Source: Solirubrobacterales bacterium (GTDB taxonomy: Bacteria; Actinomycetota; Thermoleophilia; Solirubrobacterales; Solirubrobacteraceae). From it: 64,000 nt of DNA. Numbering within the stretch: position 1 is the first letter of the stretch; every line of letters starts with the position of its first letter. The DNA is taken from positions 17,120 through 81,119 of the forward strand of contig DAHUYQ010000001.1 in assembly GCA_027315115.1 (NCBI GenBank), given 5' to 3'. Below, one piece after another: positions 41,267 to 50,093 of this stretch. A program made the position numbers and the translations under genes. The notes below the pieces were generated by a model. That model was given only the letters and a program-made list of their open reading frames with translations. It did no database searches and was not told the origin of the DNA.

Positions 41267-42703
41267 ATGACGATAGACGACCGCTCAGGGAGACGAGTGC
41301 CCGCCCACCCCGAGCGCGCCCGGCCGGCCACCCACGAGCTCGAGCGCTACAAGAGCCTGTTCGCGGCCAGAACGCAGGGGATGCGCTCCTCGGCGATGAG
41401 AGACATGATGTCGCTGACCGAGCGCCCCGATGTGATCTCGCTGGCCGGCGGCCTGCCCGACACCAAGACCTTCGCGCCCGAGCTCTACGCGAAGCTGATG
41501 TCGCGCGTGGCGGCGGAGCAGACCGCCAAGGCGCTGCAGTACGGCCCCACGGAGGGCCTGGCCGCGACCGTCCGGTGCATCGTGGAGGTGATGGCGGCCG
41601 AGCAGACGCTGGTCGATCCCGACGAAGTGCTCGTCACGACCGGCGGCCAGCAGGTGATCGACCTGGTCTGCAAGGCGCTGCTGGACCCCGGGGACGTGAT
41701 CGTCGCCGAGGCCCCCACCTACCCGGGCGCCGTGCCGACCTTCGGCGCCTACCAGGCCGACGTGGCGCAGATCGAGATGGACTCCGACGGGATGCCGATC
41801 GACGAGCTGGAGGCCACGCTGGATCGCCTGGCGGCCGAAGGCAGGCGCCCGAAGTTCATCTACACGATCCCCAACTTCCAGAACCCCGGCGGCGTGACGA
41901 TGTCGCTGCCGCGCCGGCGCCGTCTGGTCGAGGTCGCGCGCGAGCGGGAGATCCTGGTGCTGGAGGACAACCCCTACGGGCTGCTGCGCTACGAGGGCGA
42001 CCCGCTGCCCACCCTCTATTCGCTCGACGCCGCCCTGGCGGGTCGCGGCGGAGCATCCGACTTCGTGATCTACCTGGGCACCTTCTCCAAGATCCTCTCG
42101 CCGGGCGTGCGCCTGGGCTGGGCGGTGGCGCCGGCGCCGGTGCTGGAGAAGCTCAACCTCGGCAAGCAGGGCGCCGACCTCTGCTCATCGCCGGTGACCC
42201 AGCTATTCGTGGCGGCGTACTTCGGCGAGCACGACTGGCGGGCCTATCTGGAGACGCTGAAGGCGCTCTACCGCAAGCGCCGCGACGCGATGCTCGGCGC
42301 GCTGGAGGCGCATTTCGGCCCCGACGCGCGCTGGACCCGCCCGCAGGGAGGCATGTTCGTCTGGGCCACGCTGCCCGACTACATCGACACGACCGACCTG
42401 CTCGCGCGCGCGCTGGAGACCGAGGCGGTCGCGTTCGTGCCGGGGCGGGCGGCCTACGTGGACGGCCGCGGCGCCTCCTGCATGCGCATGAACTTCGCAG
42501 GCGTGGCCGAGGAGGACATCGTGGAGGGGATCAAGCGGATCGGCCGCGTGATCGCCGAGCAGGTCGGCCTGTTCGGGACCCTGACCGGCGGCGCGCCGCG
42601 CGCCGCCCAGCAGCCCGAGCCCGCCGCGGAGGCGGAGCCGATGGCCGACGTCGTGCAGCTTCGCCGGCGCGAGCAGCGCGAGAGCAAGCAGCGCAGCAAC
42701 TGA
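41267..42703 (+). CDS. PLP-dependent aminotransferase (2-aminoadipate/aromatic type)
   Basis: The 478-aa fold-type I aminotransferase has DVISLAGGLPDTKTFAPELYA, LQYGPTEGLAATV, VTTGGQQVIDLVCKALLDPGDVIVAEAPTYPGA, YTIPNFQNPGGVTMSLPRRR and the PLP lysine in YLGTFSKILSPGVRLGW. These match the LysN/ARO8/MocR-aminotransferase branch. No DNA-binding domain is attached. The C-terminal 45 residues are a Pro/Ala/Glu/Arg-rich tail not found in the family core. A triple palindrome follows the stop. Confidence 0.88.
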   Translation: MTIDDRSGRRVPAHPERARPATHELERYKSLFAARTQGMRSSAMRDMMSLTERPDVISLAGGLPDTKTFAPELYAKLMSRVAAEQTAKALQYGPTEGLAATVRCIVEVMAAEQTLVDPDEVLVTTGGQQVIDLVCKALLDPGDVIVAEAPTYPGAVPTFGAYQADVAQIEMDSDGMPIDELEATLDRLAAEGRRPKFIYTIPNFQNPGGVTMSLPRRRRLVEVAREREILVLEDNPYGLLRYEGDPLPTLYSLDAALAGRGGASDFVIYLGTFSKILSPGVRLGWAVAPAPVLEKLNLGKQGADLCSSPVTQLFVAAYFGEHDWRAYLETLKALYRKRRDAMLGALEAHFGPDARWTRPQGGMFVWATLPDYIDTTDLLARALETEAVAFVPGRAAYVDGRGASCMRMNFAGVAEEDIVEGIKRIGRVIAEQVGLFGTLTGGAPRAAQQPEPAAEAEPMADVVQLRRREQRESKQRSN

Positions 42704-42714
42704 GCGGGAGCGGG

Positions 42715-42787
42715 GGACCGGCCGCATGCGGCCGGTCCTTGAGAGCGCGCATGCGCGCTCTCACCAGACGGCGCATGCGCCGTCTGG
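42715..42787. terminator. Three consecutive perfect 24-bp palindromes centred on GCATGC
   Basis: Palindromes at 42715-42738 (arms GGACCGGCC), 42740-42763 (arms TGAGAGCGC) and 42764-42787 (arms CCAGACGGC), each with the same GCATGC centre and differing arms. They fill the whole 85-base space between the stops of the aminotransferase gene (42703) and the convergent nuclease gene (42789). A bidirectional terminator is the simplest reading, but three matched copies with one shared core are unusual. Confidence 0.8.
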
Positions 42788-42788
42788 A

Positions 42789-43280
42789 TCAGGAGTCGCC
42801 GGCGGCGAAATCCTCGGGCGTCACCTCGTCCAGGAACGCCTTGAACTTCTCGACCACGTCCTCGCTCTCCTCCTCGCTCTGCTCGAACTCGATCGCCGAC
42901 TCGGCGATCACCTCCTCGGCGGCGAAGATCGGCGCGCCGGAGCGAACCGCCAGGGCGATCGCATCGGAGGGGCGGGAGTCGATTTCCAGCTCGCGCCCGT
43001 TGACCGAGAGCGTGATCGAGGCGAAGAAGGTGTTGTCGCGCAGCTCGGTGACCGCGACCTGGGTGCACTTGACCTCCAGCTCGCCGAGCATGTCGCAGAG
43101 CAGGTCGTGGGTCATCGGCCGCGGCGTGGAGGCGCCCTGCAGCTTCATCAGGATCGAGGCGGCCTCGGGATGGCCGATCCAGATCGGCAGGAAGCGGTTT
43201 CCGTCGACGGTCTTCAGCAAGACGATCGGCTGCTTGCCGACCATGTCGAAACTGACGCCGTAGATGACCATCTCCTGCAC
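42789..43280 (-). CDS. Bifunctional nuclease domain (DUF151) protein
   Basis: 163 aa. A GTG start with GGAGG eight bases upstream is preferred to the ATG three codons later. The N-terminal 130 residues are a BFN/DUF151 domain: VSFDMVGKQPIVLLKTVDGNRFLPIWIGHPEAASI, MTHDLLCDMLGELEVKCTQVAVTELRDNTFFASI and IDSRPSDAIALAVRSGAPIFAAEEVI. The tail is strongly acidic (EFEQSEEESEDVVEKFKAFLDEVTPEDF). Family members have RNase and DNase activity or unknown roles in stress. Confidence 0.9.
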   Translation of the reverse strand: MQEMVIYGVSFDMVGKQPIVLLKTVDGNRFLPIWIGHPEAASILMKLQGASTPRPMTHDLLCDMLGELEVKCTQVAVTELRDNTFFASITLSVNGRELEIDSRPSDAIALAVRSGAPIFAAEEVIAESAIEFEQSEEESEDVVEKFKAFLDEVTPEDFAAGDS

Positions 43281-43400
43281 GAGAGTCCTCCGAAGGGAGA
43301 TCGAGTCCAGAGTATAGGTGCCGCCAGGCGCCCATCCCAGAGCGCTACGCGCGCTTCCTGAGCGAGACAGGATGCCGCGCGCGGCGGCGTGCCCTGGACG

Positions 43401-43904
43401 TCAGCCTTTGGGCCTAAAGCTCCAGAGCTTGTTGCCAAGGAAGTTGAGCGGCGTGGAGGCCAGAACGGCCACCGCCTCCGCGGGCATCTTCGCGAAGCCG
43501 CCGGCCTCGACCATCAGCGCCAGCAGGCCGGCGCCGACGGCCGCCGCGATCGTGCTGACGACAAAGAAGCGCAGCGCCTGGAAGTGGATCCGGCTGGATC
43601 TCGCGTGCTCGTTGAACGTCCAGCGCCGGTTCAGCACGAAGTTGTTGGTGACCGCGACCAGCCAGGCGATCGCGTAGGCGATCAGGTATGGCAGGCCGAT
43701 CGCCTTCTGGCAGAGGGCGAAGACGGCGAGGTTGATGACGAACCCCAGCCCGCCGACGAGGCCGAACTGGATGAGCTGCACCCAGTTGGCCGGATGCCTC
43801 ATGCCGTGCCACAGGCGCATGTGGGGCCGCAGCGGCGCGGCCGCCCCGGCAACGCCGGCCACTTTTGCCCGAGAAATCTCCACGGCGCTCGCTTCGTCGC
43901 TCAT
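43401..43904 (-). CDS. GtrA-like flippase-type membrane protein
   Basis: The 167-aa protein has four membrane helices in the GtrA pattern: FGLVGGLGFVINLAVFALCQ, YLIAYAIAWLVAVTNNFVLNRRWTF, ALRFFVVSTIAAAVGAGLLALMV and AVAVLASTPLNFLGNKLWSF. The NNFVLNRRWTF loop is the family mark. GtrA proteins move polyprenyl-phosphate-linked sugars across the membrane for wall or O-antigen modification. No partner glycosyltransferase is adjacent. A divergent NlpC gene starts 58 bases away. Confidence 0.9.
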   Translation of the reverse strand: MSDEASAVEISRAKVAGVAGAAAPLRPHMRLWHGMRHPANWVQLIQFGLVGGLGFVINLAVFALCQKAIGLPYLIAYAIAWLVAVTNNFVLNRRWTFNEHARSSRIHFQALRFFVVSTIAAAVGAGLLALMVEAGGFAKMPAEAVAVLASTPLNFLGNKLWSFRPKG

Positions 43905-43962
43905 CCGCCCAGCCTAGCGGCAGCAGGCGCGGGATGCCCGCGCTAGCGCTAGCCTTTGACCG

Positions 43963-44913
43963 GTGAGCACGTGGAGGGACGGGGATGTGGCGCCGTCGTC
44001 TGGGACCACACGGCGGCTGCCCTCGCGCATGGCGGTACTCGCGGGCTTCGGCTTGGGAGCGATCGCCCTCGGCCTGGCGGCGGTCGTGATGCTGCTCGTC
44101 AGGCCGCCGCACAGCCACGGCGCCGCCGCCGCGACCCACAGGTCGCAGAGCGCCCGGAGCGCGTCCACCGGCTCCTCGCGGGCCGGCGCGGCCGCGGCGA
44201 GGCGGCACACCTCGACCGCAGGCGCCACCACCGGCAAAGCCTCCTCGGCGACGGCGACCGGCGCCGGCACGCATCGCCTGGTGGCCGAGACTCGCGACCC
44301 CGAAGAATCGAAAAGCTTCCCGGCGCCCGCCACCGTGCAGCACAGCGCCGCCAAGACTCCGCGGGTCGCCGGGGAACTGCACGTCGCCGCCGGAGCCGCC
44401 TCCGATGCGGAAATCCGCAGCGAGCTCGCGCGGATGAAGCAGCTCGAAAGCGCCGCCAGCAGCCCGGCCAAGATGGCCACCGTGCCCGGCGGAAACTCGA
44501 TCGTCGGAAACGACGGGGCGATCGCGATCCCGACCGCCGTGCCGGAAGTCGTGCAGCGAGTGATCGCGGGCGCGAACGCGATCGCCAACTTCCCCTACGT
44601 CTACGGCGGCGGCCACGCCTCCTTCGTGGACAACGCCTACGACTGCTCAGGCTCGGTCAGCTACGCGCTGGCGGCCGGCGGCCTGCTCAGCGCACCCGAG
44701 ACCTCCGGGCAACTGGAGAGCTGGGGCGCTCCGGGACCGGGGAAGTGGATCACGGTCTATGCCAACGCCGGCCACACCTACATGTACGTGAACATCGGCG
44801 GCGCCTGGATGCTCTACGACACGGCGGGGCGCAGCGGCGTCTTCGCCTCCCGCTGGCAGCCCTACCCGGTCGACAACGAAGGCTACGTCGTCCGTCACTG
44901 GCCCGGCCTCTAG
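43963..44913 (+). CDS. Secreted or anchored NlpC/P60-like hydrolase
   Basis: 316 aa from GTG. One N-terminal membrane segment (MAVLAGFGLGAIALGLAAVVMLLVR, about residues 23-47) is followed by a long Ser/Ala/Thr/Gly linker. The C-terminal domain contains FPYVYGGGHASFVDNAYDCSGSVSYAL (catalytic Cys) and WITVYANAGHTYMYVNIGG (catalytic His), the NlpC/P60 core with YDTAGRSG later. It probably cuts peptide bonds of peptidoglycan outside the membrane, anchored by the N-terminal helix. Confidence 0.85.
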   Translation: MSTWRDGDVAPSSGTTRRLPSRMAVLAGFGLGAIALGLAAVVMLLVRPPHSHGAAAATHRSQSARSASTGSSRAGAAAARRHTSTAGATTGKASSATATGAGTHRLVAETRDPEESKSFPAPATVQHSAAKTPRVAGELHVAAGAASDAEIRSELARMKQLESAASSPAKMATVPGGNSIVGNDGAIAIPTAVPEVVQRVIAGANAIANFPYVYGGGHASFVDNAYDCSGSVSYALAAGGLLSAPETSGQLESWGAPGPGKWITVYANAGHTYMYVNIGGAWMLYDTAGRSGVFASRWQPYPVDNEGYVVRHWPGL

Positions 44914-45499
44914 CCAGGCTCGACGGCGCGCGGCCCGCCGCTCCTCCGCCGACCACCGCCCCGCCCGCTGCTCAGTCGGTGTGCCTGCGCGGCTGGCGGC
45001 AGGGCCGCAGCGTGGCCACGGTGTGGCCACGACCGTAGAGGCACCATTGCCGCTCCGGGCGCACCTGCACCAGCCAGTGCAGGTCGTGCCTGCTGTGCGA
45101 GCGGCGATACGGCCAGCGCGGGTGCAGCGCCCTGCCCATCCGAGGCTTGTGACATTCGGTGTGTCTCATCCCACTGCTTCTCCTACCCGGAACCTCGCGC
45201 CCCGCCAGTGCACCCGACGCGCACGCCGGTGGGGGCGAAATGCACCCTCCACACGACAAATAGCATCTTCTCTACAGAAACCTTGGACCATCCTTGCGAC
45301 ACAGGCGCTTGCGCGCGCTCCCGCGCCCCACTTGGCGACCGCTTGATTTGACTCGCCAGATCCCGTCGTTTTGAATTACCTTTGCTCCTAAGAGACCCGC
45401 CGATGTAGACTGACCGACGGGAGCGCGTCGTTGCGCTTGCCACAACCATCATATAAATCAGGTTTTACGCAGCCTGTCAACATGTAACCAGCAGGAGCG
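44914..45499. other. Intergenic stretch with lower-GC promoter region
   Basis: From about 45260 to 45499 the GC content drops well below the local average, which fits a regulatory region before the double-TetR gene. On the plus strand TATAAA (45450 region) 15 bases after TTGCGC is a weak promoter candidate. On the minus strand TTGACA (near 45481) followed after 17 bases by TTTATA could drive leftward transcription. Apart from one possible 65-codon minus-strand gene nothing else is recognisable. Confidence 0.5.
44972..45169 (-). CDS. Possible small basic protein
   Basis: A 65-aa frame reading MRHTECHKPRMGRALHPRWP, SRHDLHWLVQVRPERQWCLYG and RGHTVATLRPCRQPRRHTD. It is rich in His, Arg and Cys, and reads more like protein than the frames around it. 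A GGAG lies about 14 bases before the ATG, further than ideal. It could be a real small gene driven by the minus-strand promoter candidate near 45460, or chance. Confidence 0.3.
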   Translation of the reverse strand: MRHTECHKPRMGRALHPRWPYRRSHSRHDLHWLVQVRPERQWCLYGRGHTVATLRPCRQPRRHTD

Positions 45500-46912
45500 A
45501 TGGCAAGACCACGAGCAGCCGATCACGCAGGCAGTGCCACCCCGCGTCGCGCAGGCGCCTCCCCCGGCCTGCCCCGCGGCCCGCAGGCGCTCCCGCGCAG
45601 CGAGGTGGCCGCCCACCAGCGCGAGCGCCTGTACGCGGCGATGGTCAAGGCCGTGGACGAGCGCGGCTTCGTCGCGACCACGATCTCCGACCTGGTGGAG
45701 CACGCCGGCGTCTCGCGTCGCACCTTCTACGAGCACTTCGAGAACAAGGAGCAATGCCTGCTCTGCACCTACGACATGCTCGTGGAGACCCTGACCGCTC
45801 GATTGGCCGAAGTGGATGCCTCCGCCGGCCAGGGCATCGAAAGGCTGCAGGCGACGCTGAAGGCGCTCTTCGAGGCCACCGCACAACGGCCCGACGCGGC
45901 TCGACTGGTGTGCGTCGAGCTGGCCGCGGCAGGCCCACCGGGGGTGCAGCGCTGGGCGCAGGACAGCGAGCGCCTCGCGCGCTTCATCGGCGCAGTCTTC
46001 GCGGAAGCCGACGGGCCGGGCAGCATCCCGGAGCCGGTCGCGAGAGCGATGGTCGGCGCGCTGCGCAAGATCCTCTACTCGCTGGTCAGGCGCAAGCGAT
46101 CGAGCAGAGCGCTGCGCGCGGAGCTCAACAAGCTCCTGCCGGATCTGATGGCCTGGATCTCCAGCTACTACCCCTCCCCCGCCGCCGTGCCCGCTCGACC
46201 GCAGACGCGCGACCATCGAAAGCTGCCATCCGGCAGAGCGCCCGGCTCGCTCACGCTGGCGCCCGGGTGGAGCTCGCGGGGGCTTCCGCCCGGCGAACAC
46301 AACCTGCCGCGCGGCTTCGTCTCGCACAACCAGCGCGAGCGCATCTTCGACGCGATCGCCAAGGCGACAGCGGAGCGGGGATACCCGGACCTGGGCCTCG
46401 AGGACATCGCGGCGGGCGCGAGCATCTCCCTGCAGACCTTCTACCAGCACTTCGCCAACAAGGAGGAGGCATTCCTGGCCACCTACGAGGTCGGCCACGC
46501 GAAGGCCGTCGCGGTGGTCAGCCGCACCCTGGACCTGCGTCTAGACTGGGAGCGCAACGTGAAGATCGGCGCGCGGGCGCTGCTGGAGTTCCTCGCTTCC
46601 GAGCCGGCATACGCCCACCTCGCCTGCGTCGACGTGCTGATCGCCTACCCGCACGTGGCGCGCCGGATCGACGAGGCCAACCACTCCTACGCCGAACTGC
46701 TCGACTTCAGGCTCGACGCCTCGGCGCCTTCGCGGATGCCCAGCCCGGTCGTCGGCGAGGCGATCGTGGGCGGCATCTTCGAGCTGCTCCACGATGCGAT
46801 CCTGCACGACAGGACGGCGCACCTGCCGGATCTCACAGAGCACGTCTGCTACATCGCGCTCGCGCCGTTCATCGGGGCCGAGGCGGCCTGGGCGGCCGCA
46901 AGCCGTGACTAG
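45500..46912 (+). CDS. Double TetR-domain transcriptional regulator
   Basis: 470 aa with two complete TetR units in tandem. The first HTH is RERLYAAMVKAVDERGFVATTISDLVEHAGVSRRTFYEHFENKEQCLLCTYD (about residues 42-93); the second is RERIFDAIAKATAERGYPDLGLEDIAAGASISLQTFYQHFANKEEAFLATYE (about 277-328). Each is followed by its own helical ligand/dimer domain. Most TetR proteins are single-domain homodimers, so this fused form could bind DNA as a built-in dimer. An AGCAGGAGCG ribosome site precedes the ATG. A paralogue lies 790 bases downstream. Confidence 0.92.
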   Translation: MARPRAADHAGSATPRRAGASPGLPRGPQALPRSEVAAHQRERLYAAMVKAVDERGFVATTISDLVEHAGVSRRTFYEHFENKEQCLLCTYDMLVETLTARLAEVDASAGQGIERLQATLKALFEATAQRPDAARLVCVELAAAGPPGVQRWAQDSERLARFIGAVFAEADGPGSIPEPVARAMVGALRKILYSLVRRKRSSRALRAELNKLLPDLMAWISSYYPSPAAVPARPQTRDHRKLPSGRAPGSLTLAPGWSSRGLPPGEHNLPRGFVSHNQRERIFDAIAKATAERGYPDLGLEDIAAGASISLQTFYQHFANKEEAFLATYEVGHAKAVAVVSRTLDLRLDWERNVKIGARALLEFLASEPAYAHLACVDVLIAYPHVARRIDEANHSYAELLDFRLDASAPSRMPSPVVGEAIVGGIFELLHDAILHDRTAHLPDLTEHVCYIALAPFIGAEAAWAAASRD

Positions 46913-46999
46913 ACCCGCCGCCGGCGACCGCCGGCGTGGCACGCCGCGAAGCCGCCGATGCGGCACGCCGCGGCCGCCGAGGGGTAGCCTTTGCGCTCG

Positions 47000-47500
47000 A
47001 TGGCGTCGCAAGCGCCGATCCTGATCGCCTACGACGGCTCGCAAGCAGCGCGGGCCGCGGTTCGGCGTGCCGGCGATCTGTTCGCGCCGCGCCAGGCGAT
47101 CGTCCTGACCGTCTGGGAGCCACAGCTCGGTGAGATGATGCTGGTTCCCGACCCCACCGGGCTTGGCAGCATGTCGTTGCCCTACGACCCGTCGGTCGCG
47201 CGTGAGATCGATCGCGAGGTGGAGCGGACCGCGCGGGCGATGGCCGGCGACGGCGCCACTCTGGCGCGCGGCTGCGGGCTGGACGCCCAGGAGGTGGCCG
47301 TCGAAGATGCGACGCACCCGGCCGACGCGATCCTCGCGGCCGCCAGGGAGAGGGGCGTCGCCGCCATCGTGCTCGGCTCGCGCGGTCACGGCGGCTTGCG
47401 CGCGAGGCTGCTCGGCAGCAGCTCGAACGCAGTCCTGAAGGGCGCCGGCGCGATCCCTATCGTGATCGTTCACGCACCGAACACCGACACGGAGAGTTGA
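47000..47500 (+). CDS. Universal stress protein (UspA family)
   Basis: 166 aa from the ATG at 47000; a TTG at 46991 is less likely. The fold begins PILIAYDGSQAARAAVRRAG and ends with the ATP-binding motif GSRGHGGLRARLLGSSSNAVLKGAGAIPIVIVH, matching the G-2x-G-9x-G(S/T) signature. Usp proteins of this ATP-binding class act in stress and dormancy responses. It sits between two double-TetR regulator genes on the same strand. Confidence 0.92.
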   Translation: MASQAPILIAYDGSQAARAAVRRAGDLFAPRQAIVLTVWEPQLGEMMLVPDPTGLGSMSLPYDPSVAREIDREVERTARAMAGDGATLARGCGLDAQEVAVEDATHPADAILAAARERGVAAIVLGSRGHGGLRARLLGSSSNAVLKGAGAIPIVIVHAPNTDTES

Positions 47501-47701
47501 CGGTCTTCTGACGGCCTGCCGCCATCTCTGCAGGCAAAAGTCTTCTATTGGCACGAATCTCCGCCCCGGCCCACAAGACGCAGACGGTTCTATTCATCGA
47601 GAGTTTCGGGCGCGAAAACGTCGAAACGGGAATACTGTCGATCCCTGATATCCATGATAGGCTGAAGTCAAGAGGGGTTTGACGCAAGGAGGGGAGGGTG
47701 C

Positions 47702-49090
47702 ATGTCGTCGCTTGAGATCGCTGATCGCAGCCCGCGGCTCAGGCCTTCGGTAGAGCCGATCTACGACCGTTTGCCGCGGGGGCCGCACCACCTCGGCCGC
47801 GCAGGCGTCGTCCGCAACCAGCGGATGCGCATACACGGCGCGATGATCGAGGCCGTCGCCGCCAACGGATACGAGGGCGCCACTGTCAAGCGTGTGATCG
47901 GGCTCGCCGGCGTGTCGAGGCGCGCCTTCTATGAACAGTTCACGGACAAGCGAAGCTGCTTCGTCGCCACGTGCGACCTGGTCGCCGCCCGCTGGCTCAA
48001 GCGAGTGGACACCGCTTTCCGAGAAGCCAAAGGCGACCTGCGCACCAAGATGCGCACCGCGCTGCGGACGTTCGTCGACGAGGTCGCCAGGAGCCCCAAG
48101 AGCGCGCACATGGTGCTCGTCGACTCGCTCTGCATCGGCTCCGAGGGCCCCATCCGGCTGCGCCGGGTGGCGGTCTCCTTCGAGCGTCTGCTGCGCGCCG
48201 GATATGCCGACGCCGGTGGCTGCGAGCTGCAGCCGCAGGTGGCACGCGCCATCATCGGCGGCATCCAGCGCGCCACCTGCCTGCACCTGGCGCGCGAACG
48301 ATCGTGCGGACCGCGCGCGGTCGAGGCGCAGGCGCTGGCTCGTGAGATGCTGCGCTGGGCGATGCTCTTCGACCCGGCGTGCAACCCGCGCGTGGAATCG
48401 GCCGGCCAGACGCATCAGGCTGGAGAGGCCGACCTGCAAGAGGACCTGGTGGCCGCCCCCCCTGTCAGGCCTGAGGACCGCAGGCCGGCCGGCGGCAAGG
48501 CGACGCTGCTGGACGCCGTGCTGCGGCTCGCCACCACCGAGCCATACGAAGACGTCGGCCCGCTGCGGATCGCGGACGAGGCAGGGGTGCCGCTCGACAC
48601 GTTCCTGGAGCTGTTCGCGGGCCGCGACGACTGCTTCCTGGCCGCCTTCGACATGCTGGGCGACGAGTTGCTCGCGATCGCGGCCGACCCTTCGCTGATC
48701 GGGCCTGAATGGACGACGGCGCTGCCGCGCGTCGTCGGCGCGGTGCTGCGCCATCTTGCCGAGCATCCGGTCTACGCGCAAACGATCGCCACCTCGGTCT
48801 ACGCGGCGGGCCCGGCGGCGGTGGAGCGCAGCCTGCAGCTCGCGCTCGACCTCACCAGCCTCCTGACCGAGAGCGCTCCCGGCATCGTCAGGCCGGCGAC
48901 CCTGAACGAGTGGCTCGCCGGCGCCATCTGGCAGATGATCCAGACCTACGGCACCGTCGAGCGGGCGCGCTCGCTGCCAGCGCTCACCCAGCCGATCACG
49001 CAGGTGCTGCTCACGCCGTTCCTTGGCGTCGACGCCGCCCAGGAGGCACTTGGCTGCGCCGAGCCTCAGACGACAGCCGCGGCGCTCTGA
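47702..49090 (+). CDS. Double TetR-domain transcriptional regulator, paralogue
   Basis: 462 aa with the same two-unit layout as the gene at 45500. The first HTH is RMRIHGAMIEAVAANGYEGATVKRVIGLAGVSRRAFYEQFTDKRSCFVATCD (about residues 41-92). The second (KATLLDAVLRLATTEPYEDVGPLRIADEAGVPLDTFLELFAGRDDCFLAAFD) has weaker recognition-helix features (FLELFAGRDD instead of FYEHFENKEE), so it may have lost DNA contacts. A strong ribosome site (AAGGAGGGGAGG) precedes the ATG, and the 200-base leader is low in GC. It converges on lapA with only 3 bases between stops. Confidence 0.9.
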   Translation: MSSLEIADRSPRLRPSVEPIYDRLPRGPHHLGRAGVVRNQRMRIHGAMIEAVAANGYEGATVKRVIGLAGVSRRAFYEQFTDKRSCFVATCDLVAARWLKRVDTAFREAKGDLRTKMRTALRTFVDEVARSPKSAHMVLVDSLCIGSEGPIRLRRVAVSFERLLRAGYADAGGCELQPQVARAIIGGIQRATCLHLARERSCGPRAVEAQALAREMLRWAMLFDPACNPRVESAGQTHQAGEADLQEDLVAAPPVRPEDRRPAGGKATLLDAVLRLATTEPYEDVGPLRIADEAGVPLDTFLELFAGRDDCFLAAFDMLGDELLAIAADPSLIGPEWTTALPRVVGAVLRHLAEHPVYAQTIATSVYAAGPAAVERSLQLALDLTSLLTESAPGIVRPATLNEWLAGAIWQMIQTYGTVERARSLPALTQPITQVLLTPFLGVDAAQEALGCAEPQTTAAAL

Positions 49091-49093
49091 CGG

Positions 49094-49360
49094 TCAGCTC
49101 TTGCGGCCGCGGCCGCGGCGGTCGGCGATGTAGGTGAGGACGATGCCGACCAGCAGCGAGATCACGATCACGATGATCAGCGGCGCTTCGCTGGAGCCGA
49201 AGATCCAGTTGACCTTCACCGATTTGACGTTCAGCACCGCGAACAGCGTGATCAGGACCGCCAGCACCACCCAGAGCGCGGTACGCGCCAGATCCGCCCT
49301 GTTTCGCCTTGGCTTTGCCGAGGCGCCCGGCGATGGCCTCGAAGTGCTGGACATCTGCAC
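49094..49360 (-). CDS. LapA-domain membrane protein
   Basis: 88 aa with two membrane helices (TALWVVLAVLITLFAVLNVKSVKVNWIFG and APLIIVIVISLLVGIVLTYIADRRGRGRK). The spacing and the NxxxVxVxFxF-like strand between the helices match the LapA/DUF1049 family, named for a role in lipopolysaccharide assembly in E. coli; in an actinobacterium the role is unknown. The N-terminus is basic and cytoplasmic. Confidence 0.85.
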   Translation of the reverse strand: MQMSSTSRPSPGASAKPRRNRADLARTALWVVLAVLITLFAVLNVKSVKVNWIFGSSEAPLIIVIVISLLVGIVLTYIADRRGRGRKS

Positions 49361-49596
49361 GTGATTCTAGCCCTCAGACCCGGGGCGGCCGGGTCCAGCG
49401 ACCCGGGGCGGCTGACGGCGCTCTGACTCGCCCGTCGTCGTCTTCTCGCGATCAGCACGCCTCTGGTGATCTCGAAAGATCCCCGAGTTGTCGAAGCGAA
49501 GGGGTTGCTGGGTGGGATGCCGAGCGCCGTGGGACGAGCGCCACGACGGCTGCCAAGAGCCGGCGTGGCCGTCATGCTCACGACAGGCCCGACGGC

Positions 49597-49977
49597 CTAG
49601 CTTGAGCCGGAGAGCTCGTCGAGGACGGCCTGGGACTCGGTGAGGCTTGAGGTCAGAATCTGCCTGGAGACTTCGAGTAGCTGAAAGATGCGTGGGTCGC
49701 GTACCGCGTAGTAGACACTCGTGCCCTCGCGGCGGCCGTCGAGGATGCCGTGCCTGCGAAGCACTCCGAGGTGCTGAGAGGTTCCACTCGAGTCCATCTG
49801 CAATTCGTTCTGCAGATCGCCGACTGTGCGCTCTCCATCTCGTAGCAACTCGAGGATGCGCACTCGCACGGGATGGCCGAGGATCCGGAAGAACTCCGCC
49901 TTCATCTGGTAGACCGCGCGACGCTGAATCGCGTCGGTCGTCGCGCTGCTGCCTGAGCGACTACTCACGTCGTGCAT
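49597..49977 (-). CDS. ArsR-family regulator next to the hydrogenase-like operon
   Basis: 126 aa with a winged helix: FRILGHPVRVRILELLRDGERTVGDLQNELQMDSSGTSQHLGVLRRHGILDGRREGTSVYYAVRDPRIFQLLEVSRQIL. There are no cysteines and no ELCVCDL metal-binding motif, so it is not a classic arsenic or zinc sensor. In M. tuberculosis the ArsR-type Rv0081 sits next to the same set of hydrogenase-like genes. Here the gene follows the operon at 116 bases, on the same strand, with its own AT-rich promoter containing a dyad shared with the operon promoter. Confidence 0.88.
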   Translation of the reverse strand: MHDVSSRSGSSATTDAIQRRAVYQMKAEFFRILGHPVRVRILELLRDGERTVGDLQNELQMDSSGTSQHLGVLRRHGILDGRREGTSVYYAVRDPRIFQLLEVSRQILTSSLTESQAVLDELSGSS

Positions 49978-50072
49978 ATCTGAAGCTGGCTCATCGTCGT
50001 TTGCATCCAGGTCATCGAGTGCCGGGAGTATGGCGCACCGGCCAGCGCCATCCCAACCTGCTTAATATCTAT

Positions 50073-50086
50073 TCTTCTAAGGCTAG
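50073..50086. promoter_or_regulatory. Candidate ArsR operator at the arsR promoter
   Basis: TCTTCTAAGGCTAG, containing the dyad CTA-AGGC-TAG, lies about 100 bases before the arsR ATG beside an AT-rich TATTAA element. Twelve of its fourteen bases recur at the start of the hydrogenase-like operon (58986-58999). The differences lie mainly at the centre of the dyad. Confidence 0.5.
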
Positions 50087-50093
50087 CAACTAA

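Noticed and set aside
39186..41270. A 694-codon plus-strand frame opposite the phosphatase-like gene
   Set aside because: Composition (Ala, Arg, His, Gln-rich) and lack of motifs mark it as antisense of a real gene.
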